A DNA stretch of 64,000 bases from Litoditis marina (lineage: Eukaryota; Nematoda; Chromadorea; Rhabditida; Rhabditidae). Of this stretch, positions 25,452 to 35,405 are shown one piece after another. The stretch lies in assembly GCA_964036275.1 (NCBI GenBank), contig OZ038440.1, forward strand, positions 7,663,690 through 7,727,689, written 5' to 3'. The position numbers and the translations under genes were made by a program. Numbering within the stretch: the first letter of the stretch is position 1; every line of letters begins with the position of its first letter. The notes under the pieces were generated by a model. The model was not told where the DNA came from. It ran no database searches and was given only the letters and a program-made list of their open reading frames with translations.

Positions 25452-25620
25452 GTTCTCTTTTTGCTAGTTGTACTAGTACAACAACTCCTAGAGTTAAATA
25501 AGAAAAACGAACTTTGAATAGTGGTGACTATCAAACATCCTGATATCTGAAAGTTCCGAGTTTTCGAACGATGTGATCCTGATCTTTCAAAATATTTTTG
25601 GCGCTAATTAACCTCGTCCC

Positions 25621-25960
25621 CATTAACCACTTGTCGATAATCGTGATCCCCGTACCCGAATACCTATTCCCAACAAGTTTCAGCCATTTTAAATCTTTTG
25701 ATCTTCGACCTCTGCTCCCCCTTTAACGACATGTCGATATTCGTGATCCCCGTACCCGATTACCTATTCCCAACAAGTTTCAGCCATTTTAAATTTTTTG
25801 ACCTTCGACCTCTGCTCCCCCTTTAACGACATGTCGATATTCGTGATCCCCGTACCCGATTACCTATTCCCAACAAGTTTCAGCCATTTTAAAAAATTCG
25901 ATCTTTGACCTCTTCGTCTCCTTTAACGCCATGGCCATATTCGTGATCCCCATGGTTGAT
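25621..25960. repeat. 100-bp tandem repeat, about 3.4 units
   Basis: The motif TCGTGATCCC recurs at 25641, 25741, 25841 and 25941, an exact 100-base period. Each unit contains CCTATTCCCAACAAG and TTCAGCCATTTTAAA. The middle units are nearly identical and the outer ones more diverged. It lies inside Helitron-like copy A. Confidence 0.95.
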
Positions 25961-26009
25961 TACCCCTTACTGCCAAATTTCAGGTCAATTGGACCACTTT
26001 CATGTTTTG

Positions 26010-26690
26010 ACTCACCTTGACGCGTCGCGTGCGCGCGTCGCCTGCGTGACCCAAAATTTTTTTACACTATTAGATTTCCCTCGAATGGGGAGTCATTTTA
26101 CATTATTACAGCGACCCCCAAAAATCACTCTCAAGCAAGTTATAAGCAAAAGTTTGATTTTGGCAAAATTTGTCGCGTCGCGTGCGCGCGTCGCCTGCGA
26201 TATTTTTAAAAATTTTTGGAGGGGGGTCATTCTATCAATTGCAACCCCACCCCTATGTTCAATAATAAAAAAACAACCCATTGTTTTCACATATATTCAT
26301 AATTGGTCCCTGTCAGCAAAATGCCAGTCATTACAGTATTTCGCAAGTTTTTTTTCATATTTGGCGCCAATAGGCGCCCGCGTTTGGCGCCAATTGTTAG
26401 CCATGTCACCATGTTCTGGAAAATAGCTGGAATTCACTATCATGATCTCTGTGCGAAATTTCAAACAAATTTATTCATGGGAACACATATTTTCCAGCTT
26501 CTGGCGCCTATTGGCGCCCGCGCCAAGCGCCAAACGAAACGTGACAACACCAAACTTTGGGGGCCGCGCTAACTTTGGGGTATACGCATGTGTGCCAAAT
26601 TTCAGCCGAATCGGTCCAGTAGTTAAAAAAATAATTTTCTATGCGGACATTGGACGAGGGACGAGGGACGAGGGACGAGCGACGAGGGAC
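26010..26690. repeat. GC-rich palindromic satellite tract (GGCGCC) and GACGAGG microsatellite
   Basis: Two copies of GCGTCGCGTGCGCGCGTCGC lie at about 26022 and 26174. They are followed by TTGGCGCC/AATAGGCGCC palindromes near 26365 and 26505 and a (GGACGAG)n run at 26648-26690. The same combination, reversed, occupies 61384-62530. It is internal to Helitron-like copy A. Confidence 0.8.
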
Positions 26691-27253
26691 AACGGAAATT
26701 TTCATAACGACACGACAGCATAACTTTCTTCAACCTTGACCGATTTTCCTAATTTTCTCACACAACATGTATTTAATAGATATCTAGCTCTCTCTCTTTT
26801 TAAATTTCGAAAAAATGTTTTATTTGAAGACTTTTGTGGTTTGAAAGCCAAAAACGAGTGCGCAATGGCCAAACCAAACACAACTCACACGCAGCGCTTC
26901 GCGCTGCGCGCGATTGAAATGAGCAGCGTACCGAAGAAAGAAGCTGCCTTTCTGGCACAGTTAGGCAGAAATCTGAAAACATTTTGAACTCCGTGTGTTA
27001 TGCACAAACACAAATCGACTAACAACAACATCAGAACTTTCTGCAACCCTTATCATCGCACACGAACTCTCAAGTCAAGTCTCCTCTACGGAATAGGAAC
27101 GTACTTTCACGTTATTTCACCGGGTTTTCGGTAATCTGCGGTTTTTGGTATGGTAACTCATTTCAGGCCGTAACCGGTGAGTTGACCGAAAAAACCGGTC
27201 AGATAAAACTCACCGAGAAACAATTAGAACACACCGGATGCCGACTAGGACCT

Positions 27254-30200
27254 TCATTTCCTCTCCACCTCTTCAAAGTCTTTCTCGGCCAACTTCTCCA
27301 AATGTTTCTGGCTGTCGCAGAAAGTAGGATGGTGCAATCCGGGGTGCTGACAGTAGTGACATGGCTTGATGGACTGAACAATACAGCATTATTCAAATAG
27401 GCCAGCCCGATGAGTTGTTGGAAATGTATAGAATTGTTCTGAGATTTGGAGTTTCAATCGAACAGACACACAGAATTTCACACGTTATTCTCACAAAATA
27501 TGAGCAAAATCACGTGTGCCAGTTATACAAGAAGGAACTCGATCTTCGTTAATATTAGATAAAACCACTTCACCATTTTGCAAACAAAATAGCCAAACTT
27601 TCTTTTTTCACGCAGTGAAAGAAAGCGCATTTTCTGGATTCCGAACAAAACGTACTAGCGAGTGTAAAGACGTCTACTGGAGGAGGCGTGTCTACATTCC
27701 ATAGTAAGTTCTTAATTCCCTCCCTTATCCCATTATTAGAAGAAGTTTAAAAACCTATTATTAATCTAGTCGGATAGATGAACTCACCCTCTTCTTATTC
27801 CGACAGTCGCCGGGATGTTTTCCCAGACAGAACGTGCAGATGCCCATCTCCTTGGCGATACGCAGGCGCTCCTCTAGATCTCGCACCTCAATAATAATTA
27901 ATAATAATAAAACAATATAAAGTTTATTACGTATACATACAATTATCGCATTTGGTCATTACGTCACTATTGCTTATATTGTTACTATTGCTTCCCTTAT
28001 ACTATTACTTACACACTTACACTTGCTTATTGCTAATACTTGCTAAAATCTGGGATAAAACGAATTTTTATGGTTGTTGAAAGCTTAAAAGTACAACCTA
28101 CTCTTACAGTTTTACAGAGGACCATCAATCCGATTAAAAAACATATGGTGGAACGAATCCCGATGTTTGTATGTTAAAAGTACAACCTACTTACAAGGGA
28201 GCGTTGATCAGACTACAAAGTACAAAACCCACCTTGCTACAGGTGTCCGAATAGTGATTGCCGTCGCAAAACACACACTTGTGGGTTCTGGCTCGTGGGT
28301 TGTTCGAGTGGGGGACGAACTGTCGCGGGTTGTTGTTCTGTGCGCCGCCGTAGCCGGCCGCGTAGGAAAGCTGGAGGCTGTCGGCACCCTGCTGGCTAGA
28401 CTGCGGCATCGAATCGAAACAACCCTGTAAACAATACAGTGTCACAACCGCCGCTACGAAAACTTCAATTTGATTATACGACCGTCAATAATGATTCAAT
28501 AAAGCACAAAGGCGCATCGCAGACCCGATTGAACGAAAACTAATAAAAATGCACTACGACAGTGCATTTAATAGACTACCAAGAACATGTTTAATTTTTC
28601 TCACTGAATGAACGGATTCCTTTTTCAAAGGCAGTCAGACCTGAGACCCAATTTGTGTACTTCTCTAATCGGTCTCAGAGACCTAATTTTATAGTCAATG
28701 GTCATTTACCCCCGACAAAAAAGCCCGTTTTTATAGAAGGAACCAATTTTCAAATAGAGGAATTTCTTTGAATTACCTAAACTCAAACTAAAAAGTATTT
28801 GGATGACCATAAACCTCACCAGATTCTTGTTCCATACCGGGAACATGATTTGCATGGGCTGCGCGAATGACGTAGACTCTCGCGGGGGAAATCGTCTCAA
28901 CGTATTCTCGAACGGGGGTTCTATCGATCGATTTATTGATTGATCTATCGATTGATAGGGTGAGTCGCGCAGCAACGGCTCGCGCCGCATCATGGTGCAC
29001 GCGGACGAGTCCTCAAATTGGTCTTCGTCCAATCGATATTCCTGAGAGTGGGTATAATAATAATAATATTATCTTACAGCATGTCAGCAGCGTTTTTTTA
29101 TCAAGACAATTACACACAGACCCCATTTTCGATCTTACATTGGCTGTTTGTTTTTTCTATAACAAATACCCGGAATTATGATGACTTATCTTCGTGCTGA
29201 CGTTTCCGCTCAGAACGGGCACGATAATCGTGGTAACTCGTCTTTCCTCATAGGAGACTTGGCCGGTACCCAACAAGCCTCTAGCAGTTTTCGTGCAGAA
29301 ACCCAGAAACCTTGTTTTCTACTCCCAGCACCGAAACTCTAATGTCAAAATTTGCAACACGAAAACTTGTCAAGCATTGATGCAAATTCTTTACTTATCA
29401 ATCAATAGTTGAAACTTACTTGTGAATGAGTATAATCGCCAGAAGCATGACGTTGAGTATCGAGATGGTCGTCATTTCGTACCGAATGTTGTAGATCATG
29501 TTCATTTCGATCGTTGTTCCAAGCATCATTCCGTACATCATGTTCAGGTCTACCGTTGGTCCATACATCGTTCCGTGAAACACTCTGAACACTTGAATCA
29601 GTAAGGTGTGTGAGTATTCTACAAAAAAAACTTTTTTTTAAATTCAAATACGTGAAAATCTATAATTTCTTCTCAAAAATAGGCAAATTATTCCGATATA
29701 TACAAAAACAAAACCCGTACATCGAATAAATCTTTTGGGGTGTATTCGAGGTTACCAAACCAAGTGTTTAACGGAAGGGTAACCAGGTAACCCGGTATAT
29801 GGTTATCTGGGTTAACGAAATACCGGGTTAAAGAAGGACGATTATGTGGACCAATCGCACCGCTCCTTTAACCTGCAGAACATTTTTTAACTGCAGTTTA
29901 AAGGACCGAAGCGTCGGGATCGGTCCATATGATCGTCCTACTTTAAATAAAGAATTCGCCACCTCGTTTCGAACATCACGTTCATGTCCACCATTGTTCC
30001 ATGAATCATTTCGTGAATCGGGCTGCACCTCGTTTCTACTAGCATCATGTTCGTGTCGATCACTGTTCCGCGACCTGTTTCGTGCCCCATCGTTCGAACT
30101 GGCTTCATTATCCGTGAACTCCTGAAATAAATTAACATCCACCTAAGAATATCTATTCGACTTGATTGAATAATACTAATATTACATGATTTATATGAGA

Positions 30201-33200
30201 TGACCTTTTAACAGTAGTGGTTAGAACTGCGTCCACATCAGTATTTTTTAATTCGGACCAAAACAACGAATACAAACTACATACACGTCAGAGTGAGGCT
30301 AGATGCTAGAAGCTAGATGTACAGTTTCAGTCAGCTTTTCCTGGAGCGACTCCTTCAACTGGTTCGGGTAAAGAGATAGCAAACAGTTAAATCCGTGATA
30401 TTCAAATGACATGTCTTAGTGAAAATCTGAAACTTATAAATTCTACTGAGTTTTTAGGAACGACACTACCTTCACCGTAGACATGATGGCAAAGTGAAGA
30501 TTCTCCAGCTTTGACTTGCTTCGCACACTTTGCAGCTTCTTGAACAAGAGGCGGACTGAAACGAAGAATTGGAGACAGATACAGAAAACTACATCTTTGG
30601 AATGCATAGTGTTTAGTGGGGAGTAGTTTACATTTGCCCCCCACCATGGTCGAAAATGGGTTGAAAAGGGCCCGTACTACAATCGCCCCCCACCTTTGGG
30701 GGGGGGGGGGGGGGATTATCATTATACACCATGCTTATTTACTGCAGGCTTGGGGTGAGTGGGGGGTGATTGTTCATCAGTTCCGGGTATGTACTATCAC
30801 CCCCCATTTTGTATTGTGGGGGGTGATTGTTCATTGTCGAAGATGTACAATGTCCCCCCACCCGTTTACCAATTACCCCCCCACCTTCACCTTCGCACGA
30901 TTTTTCTAGGATTTCAATTAGGTGGGGGTAATAGTACCACGAGGGGGGTGATTGTTGGGTGGGGGCGATTGTACATTTTTCCCGTTTGGTGTACCCTCTA
31001 AACGTACGAGCATAACACGTTTTATCGGAACTCATGGTTAATGTTCAACAACAACAACAACGAAAACTTCTGGTCTGAAATCTCTGAACTTGCAATAAAC
31101 CGTATGCGGTGGTGATATTAGAACGAATGTAAGGCTTTGTTTGATGCTCCATTAAATCGCCCGTTTTTCTTACAATCAGAACTCAGAACTACCCTAATCT
31201 CCTCAACTGCTTTTTAGTTTGATCACCCAAATTCCAATAGATTTCTGTGGACAAAAAGTCGCCTCACGTATGAAAACTATGTTAACTGACCGAAAAGTTC
31301 ATTTTCCTCGTCTCCCTCTGCGCCCAAGGCACTTCTGGTGGTGCTCAGACTCAGTCGCGGCTTCTTTCTGTCACTGCCTCCCGCACTATCCCCATCGTCC
31401 TCTCGTTTACGGGGAAGGTACGTACTTCTCATCTCCTGAAAGACCGGATAGTTTTGTTTGATGAAGAAGCTGGAGAATAACCAATAACCACCCTACAATA
31501 GTTTCAAAAGTATCAGCCCATCCTTTGACATGTTGGTTCAATCAATGAAACTGACTCCATATTCAACTAGGTTCCGCCGAGTGTTATATCGACCGAAAAA
31601 CATACAAATGACCATCTCAGTGCTCACGCTCAGTCTGAAGAATCGAGTTTCGAGTGGAAACGCAATACAAAACGGTCCGTACCTCTCGTTGTCTGTCTTC
31701 GCGCGTGTGCGGCCGAGAACTGGAGTGTCTGTCCCTCTCTCTATCTCGTTCCCTTTCCCTTGAATCATGACTTCTTACTTTCGTGTGATGATCTGGAATC
31801 ACGTCTTGTATATGTGTCTTCTAATTTCAAATATAAAACTTTTGCCGAAATACTATAATAAATATAACAATGCACACATAGTACTAAAAGAAGAGTCCAA
31901 ACCTCTGGAAATCAACGAGCACCGTAATCCAAGTAAATTATAGTTGCGATCATCCCTACTGAGACTGCTACAGTACTTTCCAATGACCATCACTACTTTT
32001 GTCTAGCGCAAACTTCCTATTTGTCAAAAATAGTTTCGAACACCATCCGTTTCAAATAAGGAATCAGAGTCTAATACGTAAATACCTAAGTACGCCGCTG
32101 ACGTCTACACAATTGAACCCGCCTGGAACTTTTGCTTTCATACTATAGCAAACTCAGTAGGAATGAAAAGACTATGAAGATGTGTTAAACGTGCAAACTA
32201 TATAACTATCTCACCACCTTTTTCCTTCCTTCGATCTCTTTCAGATCGCTCTCTATCTGGCCGATCTTTCTCCGATCTAGAAGAGCGAGAGCGACGTTCG
32301 CCGCTGTCATTTTCCTAAAAAACATAAATCTGAATGAAAAAAATAGAGTTAGTTTCGCAGATTCCAGTCCGAAACTCATGGGTAATGACGGGAAAATATG
32401 CATTTTCTCAGATAAATTAGCACACTAACGCATAATAATCGGGTCATCTATCACCCAACCAGAAAAGCAAACAGATGTATGCTTGAATAGAGTTAGTTGT
32501 AACTAAGTAAACAAGTAAGTGACTAATGATTATTCGGCAGTCCTTGTGTTGATTCCTTTCTAGTATCAATATCACAGGATTCAAGTGGATAATATCATAT
32601 TATAGGACTTGAAAAAAGGTTTGAAAAGAGTTACTTAGTTGTAATTGTAATTAAGTGAGTTAGCCATTTGTCAGGGCGGAACAGTAAAAAACGAGTGTTA
32701 CTGAAGTTGTACTAGACCCACTTACCTCATCGCGATGCCTTCTTGAACTCGATTCCGCATGACCGTGATTGTTCGAATCGTTCTGAAAACAAAGACTACC
32801 ACACATATGAACAATACTTTGGTCGTTCCTATAAACTATGAATTTCGAGAAGCGGTGCTGAAATTAAGAGAGATCCTCTTGCTTCGAAAAATGTATTATG
32901 GAACCACGATCCCTACTTGTCCCTGACCCTTCCTCAAATGAGAAATTAGTGAAAAATGAGTGAAAATGGCGGTTTCAGAAGGGTCAGGACATAAAAAGTC
33001 AGAAAACTTGAACTTGAACTAACAAGGGTCCTGGCTGCTGACTGACGTCCCATTTCTTCGAGCTGACGATAACGTTCATTGTTGTCTTTGTCGTACAGAC
33101 TTTGCCACAATTCGGGATTTTGAAGGCCGGCCTTTTGCCAATTATCCTTTCAACAGAAACAATTACAACCTCGGTTCAGCTATTCTGTTAATTTCAATGT

Positions 33201-34910
33201 TCGAAATCAAAAACCAACATTTCGACATCTCAATAAACTTGTACAAATGTTCACGTTGGAAATAAACTCTCTTCTTCTCAAAGTTTCCACTGCGAGCATA
33301 CATAAAAGACCCCACGAATTTAAGACCCCCGAACGATACTGATGCTCACTTTTGTCAGATTTCGATCGAAACATAGTCACTTTTGAGGCTGCCTACGTCT
33401 GAGAAACCACGAGCTGTGATAAAAATACGGTATTTTTAGTTACACACACTCACAAATGTCTGCGTCGTTGTTAGGGTTGTTAATCGAGTTGAAAATTTCG
33501 AGTTTTTCGAGTTTTTAGAAATGTTCGAGTTTTTCGAGTTTCGAAACTCGAATTTTTCGAGTTCGAGTTTTCCGAATTTCGAGTTTTTCGTGTTTCGAGT
33601 ATTTCGAGTTTTCGAAATTTGGAGTTTTTCGAGTATTTCGAGTTTTTCGAGTTTCAGAAATTTCGAGTTTTTAGAATTTTCGAGTTCGAAAATGTTCAAG
33701 TTTTTTGAGTTTCGAAACTCGAATTTTCGAGTTTTTCGAGTTTCGAGTATTTCGAGTTTTTCGAGTTCTGAAATTTTCGAGTTTCGAGTTGAACTCGAAA
33801 CTCGAATTTCCAAGTTTTATTTTTCGAGTTTTATTTTTAACAACCCTAGTCGTTGTTCACAGTTTTTATCGACTGGTCTAGTAACGTGAAACTGCGCATT
33901 ACTACCGAGAGAAGAAAACTGTGACTAGAACCGCTGAACCACGAAAAATACAGTCTAGAACACACATAGTACCACTGTTTTGATTATATAAACTCACTCG
34001 TGATAATGATTGATCCGATTCACCGTGAATTTGTACAGCTCTCTGAAATATTTTAATTCATGGTGATTTAAATGCATACTGACACACCTGGCTGAATACT
34101 CGGGAAAATTAAAAAACGGGTAATTTTCGTGAATGCTGGAAGAGTTTGCCTTTTTTATACAAATCGATCCATGCAATTAGAGCTATTTGAAGGGAAACAC
34201 GGATTCTCTTTGGAAGAAAAGCCTGACGACACGAGTGTGACTATATCTCTGAACAATAAAAAATTGTGAACCTCTCGCCACTGGGGGCAATGCACATACA
34301 GTAGTCACTTTGTTTCATAGCACACAAATCTTTTCTCGATACAATAATGCAGAAGCCAAAGAGAGCTTACTAAGAGAGCTAAGAGAGATCTTAGTGATAT
34401 TTGAGTTTTAGGTGAACTTCTTCCCGAACCAGTTGGTTCGTTCTAGAACCGAACCGAATTTGAGCCAACAATGGTGGAACCGAATCAATTCAAGTAATTA
34501 ATGCTGAAATTGACCGACTGTGTAACGTTTATTACGGTTTGGTTCGGTTCATGTCCGTTTGATTACGCAAATGGTTCGGGAAGAATAAGTTCGGTTTTGT
34601 TTCGGGAAGAGTCGGTTCGGGAAGAAATTTGCCGAAACTAATCGCTTACGTACTCAAACCAATAAACCAAACCAATGTAGTCGACCGACTCGAGGATTGA
34701 TTATTTGAAATGGTTAATTTCCACCTTTATTAGAGGTTCGGTTCTAGAAGAACCGGTTCAATGTTGGTTCGGAAGGACATTCACAGACATCATCCAGTTA
34801 CAGTAATTGGCCTGAGGACCATCAGCACCGACCTCTACTTCTGCTATTGCTCTCTTCTGAGCTTCTATCAACTGAGCATAATCTAACTCTTGGTCCATCC
34901 AATTCGACAT
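27254..34910 (-). CDS. RS-rich protein with BESS-like module and three zinc knuckles (cluster gene 2)
   Basis: Fourteen exons keep phase from ATG to TGA: 34910-34833, 34042-33998, 33146-33024, 32782-32726, 32314-32218, 31792-31683, 31435-31291, 30555-30470, 30121-29963, 29584-29420, 29041-28820, 28424-28233, 27886-27788, 27373-27254; 565 residues. Order: N-terminal helix (LIEAQKRAIAEVE), Glu/Gln-rich helices to about 82, an Arg/Ser/Asp/Glu tract (about 90-170, RS-domain-like), RKKPRLSLS, then EENELFG plus an amphipathic LLFKKL module (about 213-247). Next comes an Asn/His/Asp-rich repeat region (RND, WNN, EHD motifs, 248-355) and a Gln/Asn-rich linker. Three Cys/His clusters close it: CVFCDGNHYSDTC (479), CTFCLGKHPGDC (510) and CHYCQHPGLHHPTFC (531). 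RS tracts in known proteins act in nuclear RNA processing. The knuckle trio resembles the Gag array of BEL/Pao retrotransposons (inference). I do not recognise an orthologue. The upstream gene 35406-40609 ends about 0.5 kb before it on the same strand. Confidence 0.75.
29828..29946. mobile_element. TTAA palindromic MITE, copy
   Basis: It starts TTAAAGAAGGACGATTATGTGG and ends with the near complement ATGATCGTCCTACTTTAA. The internal palindrome is degraded. It lies in an intron of the RS/zinc-knuckle gene, directly after the exon ending at 29963. Confidence 0.8.
30608..31012. repeat. G/C-run-rich insertion with repeated GGGGGGTGATTGT motif
   Basis: At least five runs of five or more G or C carry the side motif GTGATTGT or ACAATCGCC on alternating strands, plus an uninterrupted run of about 18 G near 30700. 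The outer ends are similar in inverted orientation (GTTTAGTGGGG near 30610; CCCTCTAAAC near 31000), so this may be one inserted element. It lies in an intron of the RS/zinc-knuckle gene and would be expected to form G-quadruplexes. Confidence 0.6.
33472..33848. mobile_element. hAT-type MITE with minisatellite interior, copy 2
   Basis: The inverted ends TAGGGTTGTTAA and TTAACAACCCTA are flanked by a perfect 8-bp duplication GTCGTTGT (33464-33471 and 33849-33856). The interior is about 340 bases of GAGTTTTTC/GAAACTC minisatellite, much longer than in copy 1 (4065-4214), so the array has expanded or contracted since insertion. It lies in an intron of the RS/zinc-knuckle gene. Confidence 0.9.
34417..34635. 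mobile_element. MITE-like repeat, TTCCCGAACCAGTTGGTTCG family, copy 2
   Basis: It shares the start motif, internal blocks (GAGCCAACA, TTAATGCTGAAAT, CATGTCCGTTTGATTA) and the GTCGGTTC end with the repeat at 2182-2425. It lies in the first intron of the RS/zinc-knuckle gene. Confidence 0.65.
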
Positions 34911-35405
34911 TAGGAACGTGACTATAAGTATGGGAATACGTTTGTAGTTTGTACTGTTGGAATCAGAAAAAGCACACCGGCAATTCAAACTTTCGTGGCT
35001 ACTTCAGCAAAAGTATCAGGATCCCCTATTCTTTTTGTACGGAAAACATGCAAATTATTTCCTGGTTTATAGTCCGTCGTGTCTCGTGTATTTTTATCAG
35101 ACAAGCGCCAAGCATGGAAAAAAACCAATTCAAATGTTAAAACGACCACTCACGTAATAATGTTTATTATAAGAACCAGGTTGAAACAAACTAGCAAAAA
35201 ATAAATAAGATTATATTAGGATCTTAAAGAAGACAAAAATAAGACGAATAAAACAACACGCTAAATAGAGAGAACAATATGACTTCACTTGCAGTGAAAA
35301 ACTATGCATCGACGCAAGTCATAAAAATTAGCACACATAAAGAGAGAGATAGAAAAATGATCAGATGCTTGCATGACGCAAGAAGAGGAAAATAATCACA
35401 CATTA
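34911..35405. other. Short gap between two co-oriented minus-strand genes
   Basis: Only about 495 bases separate the TAA of the Gly/Pro/Met-rich gene from the ATG of the RS/zinc-knuckle gene. A minus-strand AATAAA lies at 35162-35167 and a possible splice acceptor (ATAG) lies about 15 bases before the downstream ATG. I see no coding exon. The spacing would be on the long side for a nematode operon, so co-transcription is only a possibility. Confidence 0.5.

Larger units (their letters stand above)
25108..26913 (-). mobile_element. Non-autonomous Helitron-like element, copy A
   Basis: On the minus strand the element begins TCGCGCGCAGCGCG and ends ACTTTTTACGAA. It is flanked by A on the 5' side and T on the 3' side, without a target duplication. 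Copy B (61156-63153) has the same structure in the opposite orientation and ends CTAA, matching the Helitron TC...CTRR rule exactly; here the last bases have drifted to CGAA. Both copies carry a GC-rich hairpin at the 5' end, GACGAGG-type microsatellites, GGCGCC palindromic arrays and a long foldback at the 3' end. Copy A additionally contains a 100-bp tandem repeat. No transposase or helicase ORF is present. Confidence 0.65.
23531..27253. other. 3.7 kb intergenic region dominated by repeats
   Basis: No coding exon is apparent. From left to right it holds a fragment of the GGTAACC MITE (about 23826-23930), AT-rich unannotated DNA to 25.1 kb, the Helitron-like element 25108-26913 with its foldback and satellite arrays, and about 340 bases preceding the 3' end of the next minus-strand gene. 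Confidence 0.6.

Noticed and set aside
25956..26723. Overlapping open frames of 90-156 codons
   Set aside because: They fall on the GC-rich satellite tract of the Helitron-like element, have no splice context and no recognisable domain.
33436..33889. Long open frames on both strands at 33.5-33.9 kb
   Set aside because: They are translations of the minisatellite inside the hAT MITE.
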